Source of the DNA: Acetobacter orleanensis
GTDB taxonomy: Bacteria > Pseudomonadota > Alphaproteobacteria > Acetobacterales > Acetobacteraceae
Length of the DNA: 64,000 nt
Direction of reading: 5' to 3'
NCBI RefSeq assembly: GCF_001581005.1
Contig: NZ_LHZV01000063.1
Coordinates: forward strand, 115,628-179,627
Part shown: piece by piece, positions 27,517 through 36,334 of the stretch
How positions within the stretch are numbered: the first letter of the stretch is position 1
How the letters are laid out: each line of letters starts with the position of its first letter
Notes under the pieces: generated by a model
The model's input: the letters and a program-made list of their open reading frames with translations, nothing else
Database searches by the model: none
Told to the model about the DNA's origin: nothing
Position numbers and translations under genes: made by a program

Positions 27517-28509
27517 ATGACAGAACGTCTTGCCGCCACCCCATCCGGCATTGCCACCGCCGCCCACATCCTGCGGGAAGGTGGCCTTGTGGCGTTTGGC
27601 ACGGAGACTGTTTACGGGCTGGGCGGAGACGCCACACAACCCGCAGCCGTTGCGCGTATTTTTGAAGCCAAGAACCGCCCGCGCTTTAACCCGCTAATTA
27701 GCCATTTTGCCAGCGCGGAAGCTGCCTTTACGCAGGTGCAGGCCAATCCGCTTGCCCTGAAACTGGCAGAAGCCTTCTGGCCCGGCCCGCTGACACTCGT
27801 GCTCCCTCGCACCCCCGACAGCACGGTGAGCGATCTGGCTGCGGATGGCCTCTCCTCCCTTGCCGTGCGTGTGCCACGGGGAGATGCCGTTCTGGCTTTG
27901 CTGGAAGCCGTCGGGCGGCCGGTTGCAGCCCCCTCCGCCAACCGCTCCGGCCGCATCAGCCCGTCTGACGCCAGCCATGTTCTGGAAGAACTGGAAGGCC
28001 GGATTGATGCCGTGCTGGATACCGGCCCGTGCACCGTAGGGCTGGAAAGCACTGTGCTGGATCTGACCGACCCAAGCCGCCCCTGCCTGCTGCGCCCCGG
28101 CGGTATTCCGGTTGAAGCGCTGGAAGTGCTGTGTGGTCCCCTCGCCTACCCGGAAACGAACGCCGATACAGCCCCGCTCTCGCCGGGCCGGATGCTTTCG
28201 CATTACGCCCCCAGCCTGCCCGTGCGCCTGAACGCCACCAGCATTAGCCCGCAGGAAGGTTTGCTGGCTTTTGGCCCGACACCGCTGCCGGATGCTGTTG
28301 TGACATGGAACCTCAGCCCCACGGGCAATCTGGAAGAAGCCGCTGCTCGCCTGTTTTCCGGCCTGCGTTTTCTGGACAGCCAGCAGGCGACCTTTGAGTT
28401 GACCGGCCTTGCCGTGCAGCCCATCCCCACGCAGGGGCTTGGCCTTGCCATTCAGGACCGTCTGCGCCGCGCCGCAGCCCCTCGGCCGACGGATGCAGAC
28501 AAACCATGA
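27517..28509 (+). CDS. L-threonylcarbamoyladenylate synthase (Sua5/YwlC type)
   Basis: 330 residues: a YrdC domain (1-~210) with KNRPRFNPL at 52-60, SLAVRVP, and PSANRSGRISPS, plus the extra C-terminal Sua5 domain (to ~325), so the long Sua5 form rather than short TsaC. It makes threonylcarbamoyl-AMP for the t6A modification of ANN-decoding tRNAs. Middle gene of the cysQ operon; its stop overlaps the next start by 4 bases. Confidence 0.94.
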   Translation: MTERLAATPSGIATAAHILREGGLVAFGTETVYGLGGDATQPAAVARIFEAKNRPRFNPLISHFASAEAAFTQVQANPLALKLAEAFWPGPLTLVLPRTPDSTVSDLAADGLSSLAVRVPRGDAVLALLEAVGRPVAAPSANRSGRISPSDASHVLEELEGRIDAVLDTGPCTVGLESTVLDLTDPSRPCLLRPGGIPVEALEVLCGPLAYPETNADTAPLSPGRMLSHYAPSLPVRLNATSISPQEGLLAFGPTPLPDAVVTWNLSPTGNLEEAAARLFSGLRFLDSQQATFELTGLAVQPIPTQGLGLAIQDRLRRAAAPRPTDADKP

Positions 28510-29051
28510 GCCGGATGGACCAAAGAGAAATCAAGATTCTCTCTGATATTCTGGCACTGGTGCTGGAAGAGCAGTCAGGACAATCCGAGACCGCGCTGGA
28601 AGCTATCAAATCCCGGGCACGCCGCGACGGCATAACCGGCGGCGCACTGAAAAACCTGTTCCAGAGCCTCGCCCCGCATGTTGACGCCCAAAACACGCCC
28701 CGCACGGCAGCGGATATCGCGGAAATCCGCACACTGGAAAACACCGTTCACACCCTGCGCATCCAGTTGCATGACCGGGGAGAAATTCTGAACCGGATGG
28801 AACATAACCTGCGTATTGTGCGCGGGAATAATGAAAATCTGAAATCCCAACTCCATGTTGCGCAGACAGCCTATGCCGAAGCAAACCACAAGCTGGGCAT
28901 GAAGATGATGGACAGCAGCTACCCCCGGTTGATGATCATCTCTGTCGCCGTCATCGCCGGATTGCTGGCCGGGATTGCCGGAACACAGCTTTTCCATCTG
29001 TTTTACGCGGCGTTTCATCCCGTAACAGACAACGCACGTTACCTGTATTAA
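28506..29051 (+). CDS. Coiled-coil protein with C-terminal membrane anchor, unknown
   Basis: 181 residues, start ATGA overlapping the sua5 stop. The N-terminal helical part (to ~60) is followed by a long heptad-like region ~70-140 (IRTLENTVHTLRIQ, LNRMEHNLRIVRGNNENLKSQL), then one membrane helix ~141-165 (LMIISVAVIAGLLAGIAG) and a short tail. The topology suggests a tail-anchored cytoplasmic coiled coil. I do not recognise the family. Translational coupling to Sua5 is probably organisational, not evidence for a tRNA role. Confidence 0.78.
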   Translation: MSRMDQREIKILSDILALVLEEQSGQSETALEAIKSRARRDGITGGALKNLFQSLAPHVDAQNTPRTAADIAEIRTLENTVHTLRIQLHDRGEILNRMEHNLRIVRGNNENLKSQLHVAQTAYAEANHKLGMKMMDSSYPRLMIISVAVIAGLLAGIAGTQLFHLFYAAFHPVTDNARYLY

Positions 29052-29118
29052 GGAAAATCCGTGACCAGCGCATGGCTTTCCGCCCTATAAGACCCTGACC
29101 CCGACCAAGGCTTATCCC

Positions 29119-30552
29119 ATGTCCGACACCGCCCTGCCCGCCGCCCTTCTTACTGCTCTGTCTGAACTGCTTGGCCCCACCGGGCTGCTGACCGATGCCG
29201 GGGATACAGACTCGTTCTGCACAGACTGGCGCATGCTCTACCACGGTCGCTGCGCGGCTGTGCTGCGTCCGGCGACAACACAAGACTGCGCAAAAGCCGT
29301 GGCCCTCTGTGCGGAATACGGCGTGCCGATGGTGCCGCAGGGGGGTAATACCAGTATGGTGGGCGGTGCCACACCGGATGCAAGCGGCAAGGCTGTGGTC
29401 ATTTCCACCAACCGCATGACGCGTATTCACACCATTGACCACGCCGACCTGACCATGACGGTGGAAGCTGGTGTTACCCTCAAAGCCGCGCAGGATGCCG
29501 CTGCGGCGGAAGGGCTGATGCTGCCCCTGTCCATCTCGTCCGAAGGGTCAGCCGAAATTGGCGGGATTCTGGCCACCAATGCGGGCGGCAACAATACGGT
29601 GCGCTACGGCAACGCGCGGGAACTCGCTCTGGGGTTGGAAGCCGTGCTGCCGGACGGACAGGTGCTCAACCTGATGCGCCGTCTGCGCAAGGACAATACG
29701 GGCTATGCGTTACGACAATTACTGATCGGGTCAGAGGGCACGTTGGGCCTTATTACCACCGCCATTCTTCAGCTTCAGCCCGCCCCCCGCTCACGCGAGA
29801 CAGCCCTATGCGCACTGGCGGACCCGCAGGCTGTGCTGACCCTGTTCGCCGCCTTCCGCAAACAGGACCCGGCGGCCATTCAGGCCTTTGAATATATGTC
29901 TGGCACCAGCATGGCGCTGGTTAACAGCCTGATTGACGGCGCATCCCTGCCGCTGTCCGAACCCGCTCCGGCTTATGCTCTGGTGGAACTGGGCAGCCCT
30001 CGGGCGGATGACAGCCTGCGCACCTTGATGGAAGAGGTGCTGGGGCAAGCGTTGGAAGATGGTCTGGTGACAGATGCCGTGCTGGCGGAAAGCGAGAGCC
30101 AGCGTCAGGCGCTGTGGATGATCCGTGAAGAACATGCGGAAGCCCAGAAACGCGCGGGCGCGTCCGTCAAGAACGACGTATCCGTCCCTCTTTCCGCCAT
30201 CCCCGAGTTTATCACTAAAGCCACCGCTGCCTGTGAAGCGCTGATCCCCGGCATCCGCGTAGCCCCGTTCGGGCATATTGGGGATGGCAACATCCACTTT
30301 AATCTGGTGCAGCCGGAAGGGATGGACCCGAAAGACTTTCTCGCACAGGATCATGCGATGATGGACACCGTTGCCAACATTGTCCGCACACTGGATGGAT
30401 CATTTTCCGCCGAACACGGTGTCGGCCAGCTTAAAACCTACATGATGCCATCATGGCGTGGTGGTGCTGAACTGGATGCCATGCGTAAAATCAAGGCCGC
30501 GCTGGACCCGCAGACTGTAATGAATCCGGGCAAGATTTTCCCGCAAGCGTAA
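29119..30552 (+). CDS. FAD-linked D-2-hydroxyacid dehydrogenase (GlcD / D2HGDH type)
   Basis: 477 residues. The FAD-binding PCMH domain has VPQGGNTSMVGGA, ISSEGSAEIGGILATNAGG and LLIGSEGTLGLIT. The C-terminal FAD-oxidase domain holds the metal/substrate motifs PFGHIGDGNIHFN and SAEHGVGQLK. Candidate reactions are oxidation of D-lactate, D-2-hydroxyglutarate or glycolate with transfer to quinone or ETF; sequence motifs alone do not settle the substrate. A terminator follows. Confidence 0.9.
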   Translation: MSDTALPAALLTALSELLGPTGLLTDAGDTDSFCTDWRMLYHGRCAAVLRPATTQDCAKAVALCAEYGVPMVPQGGNTSMVGGATPDASGKAVVISTNRMTRIHTIDHADLTMTVEAGVTLKAAQDAAAAEGLMLPLSISSEGSAEIGGILATNAGGNNTVRYGNARELALGLEAVLPDGQVLNLMRRLRKDNTGYALRQLLIGSEGTLGLITTAILQLQPAPRSRETALCALADPQAVLTLFAAFRKQDPAAIQAFEYMSGTSMALVNSLIDGASLPLSEPAPAYALVELGSPRADDSLRTLMEEVLGQALEDGLVTDAVLAESESQRQALWMIREEHAEAQKRAGASVKNDVSVPLSAIPEFITKATAACEALIPGIRVAPFGHIGDGNIHFNLVQPEGMDPKDFLAQDHAMMDTVANIVRTLDGSFSAEHGVGQLKTYMMPSWRGGAELDAMRKIKAALDPQTVMNPGKIFPQA

Positions 30553-30561
30553 CCGCAAAGG

Positions 30562-30602
30562 CAGCGCTCCCCTGATAGCATCAGGCAAAGGGCGCTGTTT
30601 TT
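30562..30602 (+). terminator. Terminator after the D-2-hydroxyacid dehydrogenase gene
   Basis: CAGCGCTC (30562-30569) pairs with GGGCGCTG (30590-30597), with a nested CTGAT/ATCAG hairpin inside, then TTTTT. Confidence 0.8.
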
Positions 30603-30633
30603 CTCAGACAAAATCAGAAGTCGGGAACGACGC

Positions 30634-31101
30634 TTATTTCCGGCGCGAGAAAAAATCCATTTCCGGATAGCGCAGGGCGGAAAGCTGGAGCAGCAAAGCT
30701 GGCAGAAGGATTACAGCCAGTTCCAACCCCATCAGGGCAATGGCGGCCACTGTCAAAAGCGGTGCAATAATCCGCTCCACATGGGCCGCGCGCGGGCTGC
30801 TACAGGCCAAAACAGAGCAGAGGCCACCCACGGCAATAAAGGCCGCCGCAATAATTGCGCGGAACGGATGGCGTAGCATGGTGGGCGTCAGCCCGCCCAT
30901 CACACTGCCCAGAGAAGACATATCCGATGACCAACCCGCCAGCCCAAACAGAAAACTGAACGGCAGAATCAGCACACCAAACACATCTTTAAGCAGCATC
31001 AGGAAACTCATCACCACCGGGGGCAGCAGCACAAAGGCAACCCCCAGAGCGACATCAACCACCAGAAAGACCAGCGCAGGTGTGACAGAATTATTCTTCA
31101 T
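30634..31101 (-). CDS. Membrane protein, unknown
   Basis: 155 residues with four predicted membrane segments and a short basic end (FFSRRK). The long first helices (ALVFLVVDVALGVAFVLLPPVV) and a Gly/Ser loop at ~55-70 are the only notable features. No family recognised. It lies 33 bases after the coiled-coil gene on the same strand, so the two are probably co-transcribed. Confidence 0.72.
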   Translation of the reverse strand: MKNNSVTPALVFLVVDVALGVAFVLLPPVVMSFLMLLKDVFGVLILPFSFLFGLAGWSSDMSSLGSVMGGLTPTMLRHPFRAIIAAAFIAVGGLCSVLACSSPRAAHVERIIAPLLTVAAIALMGLELAVILLPALLLQLSALRYPEMDFFSRRK

Positions 31102-31134
31102 GCCCGCACTCTACATGCATAATGGCTCAGGAGT

Positions 31135-31815
31135 TCAGTCTTTCCACCACTTGACGGGCTGCGGCTCATCCGCTTCGGCAACCAGCATCTCGTCTTCCTG
31201 CTCGTCTTCAAGCGGTTTCAGGCGCGGGCGGCCGCGCGGGCGGGCTTCCAGTTTCTTGCGCAGAGCCTGCATTTCTTCTTCCAGCGTTTCCACTGTGCGC
31301 TGGGCGCTGCGCAGAGCACGACCGGCTTCTGTCAGCTCTTCTTCACGCTCAGCCAGCTTGGACTTGAGTTCACGCACCACCATGTCCGCATGGGCCTGCC
31401 GGGTTTCCAGCCCGCGCTGCGCGGTCTGCAAAGTTTCAAGCTGGCGTTCAGCATCCTCAAAACGCAGTTTTTCATCTGCAAGCTGGCGGCGCAGTCTGGA
31501 AACTTCCGTTGCGTCCTCATCAGAAAAATGCACGGCGCGGGATGTGCTGGCTGCGCGCGGCATGGCCAGAGTGCGCGGCGTGGTGCGGGCCAGAGAATGT
31601 TTCTCCACCAGCACTTCACCATCTTTTGCAAAACGGCGCCGCTTGCCCTGTGCAGGGTCAACCGCTGGGCGCGGGGTTCCGGCACGGGCACGAGAGGGTG
31701 CGCCTAACCGGTCCAGTGCGCTGCGCAGAGAGGCTTCTTCAAAAGCCTCATCATGTTTTTCGTCACCCATCGAAGGGGATAAAAATGAGGGGGTCTTCAT
31801 AAATTCGGACGTCAC
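31135..31815 (-). CDS. Cytoplasmic coiled-coil protein, unknown
   Basis: 226 residues from a GTG at 31815 (AGGAAAG upstream); an ATG at 31800 is the alternative. The N-terminal ~95 residues are polar and basic (GKRRRFAKDGEVLVEKHSL). Residues ~105-190 are a continuous heptad coiled coil rich in Glu, Arg and Leu; a basic patch (RPRGRPRLK, AT-hook-like) and an acidic tail ending KWWKD follow. The GRPR core might contact DNA, but that is speculation. Family not recognised. Confidence 0.75.
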   Translation of the reverse strand: MTSEFMKTPSFLSPSMGDEKHDEAFEEASLRSALDRLGAPSRARAGTPRPAVDPAQGKRRRFAKDGEVLVEKHSLARTTPRTLAMPRAASTSRAVHFSDEDATEVSRLRRQLADEKLRFEDAERQLETLQTAQRGLETRQAHADMVVRELKSKLAEREEELTEAGRALRSAQRTVETLEEEMQALRKKLEARPRGRPRLKPLEDEQEDEMLVAEADEPQPVKWWKD

Positions 31816-32312
31816 GCGTCTTTATACTTTCCTGACTCTGTTAAACGTAACAACCGGATTTTCCATACAGATCAGCAAGATTATGCAACAGCTTCTGTCA
31901 GACCATCCGGAAAGCGTTTTTCCTTACTTGCGGTAAGGCTGGGCAATAACCCAACAGGTTCCATGATATTTGTTGGTAACACCCAGCCCGAGCTTTAAAA
32001 GCACTTAAGCGGGTTTGTGCAGCCTGCTTACCATGCATTCCGTAATTTTCAAACAGTTTCCGGCAGACCTGCCTCATTTTCCGCAAAAATCCGGCCCGCA
32101 CCCGGACAGTTCCTCCGAGTTCTGAGAACAGATACAAGAAAAAATCATCAATTTTCTTTAAATCTAAATTCTGTTTCAAAAATATTTAATCTGGACACTA
32201 TAGTCGATTTTAAGTTCTGTTATGCCAGTAACAGCGGCTAATTTCTCCTTATCGTGACATGTCAGACAGGCCTTTCTTGAAACCAGAAAAGCCTGCCCTA
32301 TTAAACCAGCCT
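31816..32312. other. Long intergenic region with inverted repeats
   Basis: 497 bases without a convincing gene. Candidate structures: CCTTAC/GTAAGG (31922-31938), GGCTGGG/CCCAGCC enclosing CCAAC/GTTGG (31937-31988), the palindrome TGACATGTCA (32255-32264), and a near-perfect hairpin 32267-32295. A 93-codon minus-strand frame at 31898-32179 has no ribosome site or recognisable similarity. The region may hold a small RNA and the promoter of the coiled-coil gene. Confidence 0.4.
32267..32295 (-). terminator. Hairpin after the cobalamin adenosyltransferase gene
   Basis: CAGGCCTTTCT (32267-32277) pairs with AGAAAAGCCTG (32285-32295) with one mismatch, 18 bases past the end of the minus-strand gene. 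No T-run follows, so it is only a probable terminator. Confidence 0.45.
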
Positions 32313-32891
32313 TTACCTTTCCGCACGCTGCGCGGCAGGAGTCCAGACAAGATCTGTTCTGCCATCCTGATTAAAATGCCGGGCCAGAACAAAGAAATAA
32401 TCAGACACTCTATTCAGTATTTTCAACAAGTCCGGGCTCACGGCCTCCTCCTGCGCCAATGCGACAACGCGCCGCTCTGTGGTGCGGGCCTGTGTCCGCG
32501 CCAGATGCGCCCATGCGGCGGCGGGCGTGCCACCGGGGAGAATAAAGCTGGTTAACGGAGCCTGAGCCTCCCGCAGGTGCTCCACCCAGCATTCCAGTTC
32601 TGCCACAATAGTCTCGCCCAATGGACTGGCTGCCTGAGCCTCCGTTTTTTGAGGCTGGCAGAGCAGAGCGCCCATATCAAACAACCAGTTCTGAAGTTGC
32701 GCCAAATGCGCGGCAACTGGACTGTCCGCTGTACCATGGCTGCGCAACAGGCCCACCACGGCATTCAATTCATCCAGAGAGCCCATGGCTTCAATCCGGG
32801 CACTATTTTTTGCCACACGGGAGCCATCCCCCAGAGAGGTCTGCCCGCTATCTCCCCCACGCGTCACAACGCGATCAATACGAATACTCAT
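32313..32891 (-). CDS. PduO-type cob(I)alamin adenosyltransferase
   Basis: 192 residues, PduO family. The ATP-binding N-terminal signature is TRGGDSGQTSLGDGSRV (~10-26), then RIEAMGSLDELNAVVGLLR, FILPGGTP, RTQARTTERRVV and the C-terminal LNRVSDYFFVLAR. The enzyme adenosylates reduced corrinoid to make coenzyme B12. It connects functionally with the riboswitch-controlled locus at 58.8-63.7 kb, which may import the corrinoid. No riboswitch was seen in front of this gene; it is divergent from the DUF423 gene. Confidence 0.93.
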   Translation of the reverse strand: MSIRIDRVVTRGGDSGQTSLGDGSRVAKNSARIEAMGSLDELNAVVGLLRSHGTADSPVAAHLAQLQNWLFDMGALLCQPQKTEAQAASPLGETIVAELECWVEHLREAQAPLTSFILPGGTPAAAWAHLARTQARTTERRVVALAQEEAVSPDLLKILNRVSDYFFVLARHFNQDGRTDLVWTPAAQRAER

Positions 32892-32981
32892 AGCTCACTC
32901 ACTTTATCCTACTGCTACTTTAACCTCACAGGCAGGTTTATGCTTCCGCCCTACCCGGTTCTGCCTCTATAAGGCGTCATC

Positions 32982-33365
32982 ATGCTCTCTATATCCAGTC
33001 TTCCCCGTTCATGGCGCGTTTGCGGCGCTCTGCTTGCCGGTTCTGGCGTCATCCTCGGCGCGCTGATTGCCCATCTGCCAGAGGCTGACTTCGGCTCGGG
33101 TGGCCGCCTGATGGCCCACGGCGCCATGGAAATGCAGATGTGGCATGGGCTTGCCTTGCTGATGCTCGGCCTGACTATGCGGGAGAAGCCCACAAAACTG
33201 CTGGCATTAGGTGGCTGCGGGCTCCTGTTGGGCACGCTGCTGTTCTGCGGCGGTGTGTATTACACAGCCTTTACCGGGCAGCATGCCGCTCATGTTGCCC
33301 CCACGGGCGGCAGCATTCTTATCCTTTCATGGCTCACCCTTGCTATCGGATGGCTGCGCGCATGA
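32982..33365 (+). CDS. DUF423 small membrane protein
   Basis: 127 residues with four membrane helices and the DUF423 pattern: GALLAGSGVILGALIAH, a WHGLALL helix start, LFCGGVYYTAFTG and PTGGSILILSWLTLAIGWL. Function unknown in the family. Its stop overlaps the start of the rRNA methyltransferase-like gene (ATGA), a pairing also seen elsewhere for DUF423 and RlmM-type genes. Confidence 0.9.
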   Translation: MLSISSLPRSWRVCGALLAGSGVILGALIAHLPEADFGSGGRLMAHGAMEMQMWHGLALLMLGLTMREKPTKLLALGGCGLLLGTLLFCGGVYYTAFTGQHAAHVAPTGGSILILSWLTLAIGWLRA

Positions 33366-34306
33366 CGGAGGATATTCGGGGCGCATGGCTTGGGCCGGAA
33401 GGGCTGGAAGCTGTTCTGGAGCAGGACTTACAACGGCGCGGCGTAACGGTGGACCGCTGGCATGGGCAACTTGCCCTTTCCCGCCAGCCCTCCGTATTTT
33501 CTCCTTGGGCGCTGGATGTGTGGGAAGAGCCGGAGTTGGTCACTATTCCCTCCATCAAAGGGGCTGCAAAAATCCTGCGCGCCCGCCAGCGGAACTGGGG
33601 GCTATACGCCACCGATTATTTCCGCCGCGCCGCGTTAATTGAAGAAAATCTACCGCCCATTAAAACCGCGCTCCTCACCTTTCCCACGGCAGCGCCTGTT
33701 AGCCCGCTGGGGGCATGGACCCTACTTAGCCCGGACACCATGCTGTTTTCCGCGCGTAAAAGCAGCCCATTCATTAACGGTGCGCCAAAATTTGTGGAAA
33801 ACCGGACAGGCCCGCCGTCCCGCGCGTATCTAAAGCTGTGGGAAGCCTGCACCCTTCTGCGCCGCTGGCCGCAACCGGGTGAAACCTGTCTGGACCTTGG
33901 GGCCACACCCGGCGGCTGGACATGGGCCATCGCGCAGCTTGGCGCGGATGTCACCGCGATTGACCGCGCACCACTGGACCCCGCCGTGGCCGCCATGCCG
34001 CATGTGCAGTTTCAGCAAGGCAGCGCGTTCGGGCTGGAACCAGCGTCCTTGCCGGAAGTGGACTGGGTTTTTTCTGATATTATCGCCTACCCAGCCCGCC
34101 TGCTGGCACTAGCCAGACGCTGGATTGACTCAGGCCGCACGCGCAACATGGTGCTGACCGTCAAATTTCAGGGGGAAACAGACCATGAGACCGTGTCCGC
34201 CTTTGAGGCCATTCCCGGTGGCAGCCTGCGGCATCTGGCGCACAACAAGCATGAGCTGACGTTTTTCTGGTCTCAGGCTGAGGCGGACTCAGCGGCTGCG
34301 GTCTAA
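33362..34306 (+). CDS. RlmM-like 23S rRNA 2'-O-methyltransferase
   Basis: 314 residues from the ATG overlapping the DUF423 stop; a longer frame starting inside DUF423 is rejected. The C-terminal half is a FtsJ/RrmJ-fold methyltransferase: CLDLGATPGGWTWAIAQLGADVTAIDRAPL, then VFSDII and VLTVKFQG (catalytic-type Lys) and HNKHELTFFW. The N-terminal half resembles the RNA-binding part of RlmM (target C2498 in E. coli). The 3' end overlaps the convergent membrane-protein gene by 18 bases. Confidence 0.85.
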   Translation: MTEDIRGAWLGPEGLEAVLEQDLQRRGVTVDRWHGQLALSRQPSVFSPWALDVWEEPELVTIPSIKGAAKILRARQRNWGLYATDYFRRAALIEENLPPIKTALLTFPTAAPVSPLGAWTLLSPDTMLFSARKSSPFINGAPKFVENRTGPPSRAYLKLWEACTLLRRWPQPGETCLDLGATPGGWTWAIAQLGADVTAIDRAPLDPAVAAMPHVQFQQGSAFGLEPASLPEVDWVFSDIIAYPARLLALARRWIDSGRTRNMVLTVKFQGETDHETVSAFEAIPGGSLRHLAHNKHELTFFWSQAEADSAAAV

Positions 34307-34591
34307 CAGCCGCTCGCCGCAACGCACCAGAACAATCGCCAGCAGGAAGCACAGGATCATCAGACCAGCGGCAATCATTTGCTGCTGGCTGGCATTGCCA
34401 TCGGCGGCCAGAACCTGAAGCACCGCCGCACCACCATGCAGGCCCGTTACGCGGTCCAGTGCCGGAAGCAGGCTCAGCCCTTCGCGCAGCAGGGTAATCA
34501 GTAAAACCGAGACAGCAACGGTCACGAGGGTTTTCAGCAAAGTGCGCCCAATGCTGCCAGCGGCAGTCGAAGGTGGCCTTTTATCCGGCAT
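34289..34591 (-). CDS. Small two-helix membrane protein, unknown
   Basis: 100 residues from the ATG at 34591, preferred over an in-frame upstream start because GGAG lies 5 bases before it. Two hydrophobic helices (TLLKTLVTVAVSVLLITLL and MIAAGLMILCFLLAIVLVRC) are separated by a periplasmic-type loop; the C-terminus is basic. Convergent with and overlapping the methyltransferase gene by 18 bases. No family recognised. Confidence 0.65.
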   Translation of the reverse strand: MPDKRPPSTAAGSIGRTLLKTLVTVAVSVLLITLLREGLSLLPALDRVTGLHGGAAVLQVLAADGNASQQQMIAAGLMILCFLLAIVLVRCGERLLDRSR

Positions 34592-34667
34592 GCAGTCTCC
34601 GTACTCGTTCACCCCGGCCGCGCCACCTTTTTTCGTGTAGCAAGACCGGGCTTTTCAAACAGATTTC

Positions 34668-35282
34668 TTATTCAGAAACCGGATGGCCGCTTTTTTTCAT
34701 AGCGGCCTGATGGCGGCGGATGGAGGTTTTAAAGCCCGGCAGATCAGTTGCTACCAGCGTATCCACGTAAGTGCCTTTTTTCCAGATCCAGCGGTCAGAC
34801 CCATCCACCAGAATATCTTTCATGATGCCGTGCGTTGTGGGCAGCAGGGTGATGGGACCACTGACGGAATCCAGCACCTTGGTCCAGCCCCCTTTTTGCT
34901 GCAAATAAACGTCTGTCGAGCATCCGGCAGAGCCACACAGGCTGGCGGACTGCACCTGCACAAACAGGCCCATGCTCTTCCCGCTGACGGAAAGGGGGGC
35001 CGAGCCAATCAGCACCAGTGGTGTTTCATGGTGCCGTGCGGCGGAGGCCAGATCATCCGCATTCAGCTTACGGGCTTCCTTATCCAGCGCACTACCCGGC
35101 TGGCTGGTCATAATCACCGGCGCGCCGCCCTGCTGTGCCGCCACTTTCCCGGCATGCCCTCTGTGCGCGCTGCTTTTATGCGTGGTGGCCATTGCCTGCA
35201 TCGCGCTATAACCGGGTGCCGCACCCAACGCCAGCATAGCAAGGCCTGCCAGCATCCGGCCTGAAAGAACATGTCGGTTCAA
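34668..35282 (-). CDS. Secreted protein of unknown function (TTG start)
   Basis: 204 residues if read from the TTG at 35282, which has GGGAGGA about 9 bases upstream and gives a textbook signal peptide (basic MNRHVLSGR, hydrophobic core, cleavage near GYSA). An upstream ATG would run into the divergent gene; an internal ATG at 35255 is the fallback. The mature part has a His-rich segment and a Cys pair (SLCGSAGCSTDVYLQQ) likely forming a disulfide, then WIWKKGTYVDTLVATDLPG. Function unknown. Confidence 0.7.
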   Translation of the reverse strand: MNRHVLSGRMLAGLAMLALGAAPGYSAMQAMATTHKSSAHRGHAGKVAAQQGGAPVIMTSQPGSALDKEARKLNADDLASAARHHETPLVLIGSAPLSVSGKSMGLFVQVQSASLCGSAGCSTDVYLQQKGGWTKVLDSVSGPITLLPTTHGIMKDILVDGSDRWIWKKGTYVDTLVATDLPGFKTSIRRHQAAMKKSGHPVSE

Positions 35283-35322
35283 GGTTGCGATCCTCCCGCA
35301 AGCTGTGGAACAGAAGACTACC

Positions 35323-35574
35323 ATGAAAACACACGATCCCAATACTCTCGATACCCCTGACCCGAACCACCCTCGCCCCGGCCCGTACCGACATTACAAA
35401 GGTGGGCTTTATACTGTGATTTGCGTGGGACGCCACAGCGAGACCGAGGAATGGCTTGTCACCTACCGCAGCGAGGCACGCGGCGATTACTGGGTGCGCC
35501 CTCTGGCCATGTGGCAGGAAACCGTAAACGGCGCGCCACGTTTTGCTCCGATCTCTTCTGGCAGCACTCCGTAA
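35323..35574 (+). CDS. DUF1653 protein
   Basis: 83 residues with the DUF1653 core: a PGPYRHYKGGLYTVICVGRHSETEEWLVTYRS block and DYWVRPLAMWQETV. A small, single-domain cytoplasmic protein of unknown function. The ATG at 35323 is preferred to a GTG six codons upstream. Confidence 0.88.
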   Translation: MKTHDPNTLDTPDPNHPRPGPYRHYKGGLYTVICVGRHSETEEWLVTYRSEARGDYWVRPLAMWQETVNGAPRFAPISSGSTP

Positions 35575-35740
35575 AGTCATTACCCGGACTATTTTCTTCC
35601 GTTAACTCATGAAAAAAGCACCCTTCACAACACAAAAATGTGCTGACGTAGAACCGACTGCAAAAAATCTCATGAAACCGTTTTCAAAAGGCCGCGTTAT
35701 AGACTTCTGTAAGACACATTATACTTCACAGGAGACGATC

Positions 35741-36190
35741 ATGATTTCAAAAAAACATTTTACGCTTGGCGCTGCTCTTCTGACTGGTGCTCTGGCTTTT
35801 ACGCCTGTTCTTTCTCACGCTGAAACCATTCAGTCTGAAGGCCATTTTGCCAGCGCGAAAGCAATGCCGAGCCAAGCCACCGGCGGTGTCCGCGCAACGC
35901 TGGAAACTGAGAACAATCAGCTTAGCTACACCATTACGTGGAACAACCTGTCTGGCCCGGTGACGGGAGCAGAACTGATGGCGGCAAAAGATCTGAGAAA
36001 AACCGCTGAAAAAGTTTCTGACCTGAAAGGCCCGTATGTTGCCCCGCTGACCGGCACCATCACTCTCAGCGCGGACCAGATTGATCTGTATCGCCATGGT
36101 CAGCTTTTTGTTGGTCTGGGCACCGCATCCCACCCGCATGGTGAGGTCCGCGCGCAGCTCGTTCCGGCTCCGGACACCAAAACCAAATAA
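35741..36190 (+). CDS. Secreted CHRD-domain protein
   Basis: 149 residues from the ATG at 35741 (AGGAG 7 bases upstream); an upstream in-frame ATG would add a non-signal N-terminus. Signal peptide 1-~27 (cleavage at SHA/ET). The rest is one CHRD domain: GGVRATLETENNQLSYTITW, SGPVTGAEL, and the closing ASHPHGEVRAQLVP motif. Molecular role of bacterial CHRD proteins is unclear. A terminator follows. Confidence 0.9.
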   Translation: MISKKHFTLGAALLTGALAFTPVLSHAETIQSEGHFASAKAMPSQATGGVRATLETENNQLSYTITWNNLSGPVTGAELMAAKDLRKTAEKVSDLKGPYVAPLTGTITLSADQIDLYRHGQLFVGLGTASHPHGEVRAQLVPAPDTKTK

Positions 36191-36225
36191 ATCTGACCTT
36201 GCCTGAAAGCAGGCGGATACAAAGA

Positions 36226-36256
36226 AGGGGCTGGTCCACAAGACCAGCCCCTTTTT
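36226..36256. terminator. Terminator of the CHRD gene
   Basis: AGGGGCTGGT (36226-36235) pairs perfectly with ACCAGCCCCT (36243-36252), followed by T5 (36252-36256). It lies between convergent genes. Confidence 0.95.
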
Positions 36257-36334
36257 CATGCTTTATAGAACAAACAACCTAGAAGAACAGGGTGCAGCAC
36301 AGCTAAGGCACAGCATCCGCTCTGATAAAAACCC

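Noticed and set aside
30740..31936. 398-codon plus-strand frame rich in Ser and Arg
   Set aside because: Antisense to two plausible minus-strand genes; Ser/Arg-rich composition is the usual shadow signature.
31898..32179. 93-codon minus-strand frame
   Set aside because: No ribosome site or recognisable similarity; overlaps inverted repeats.
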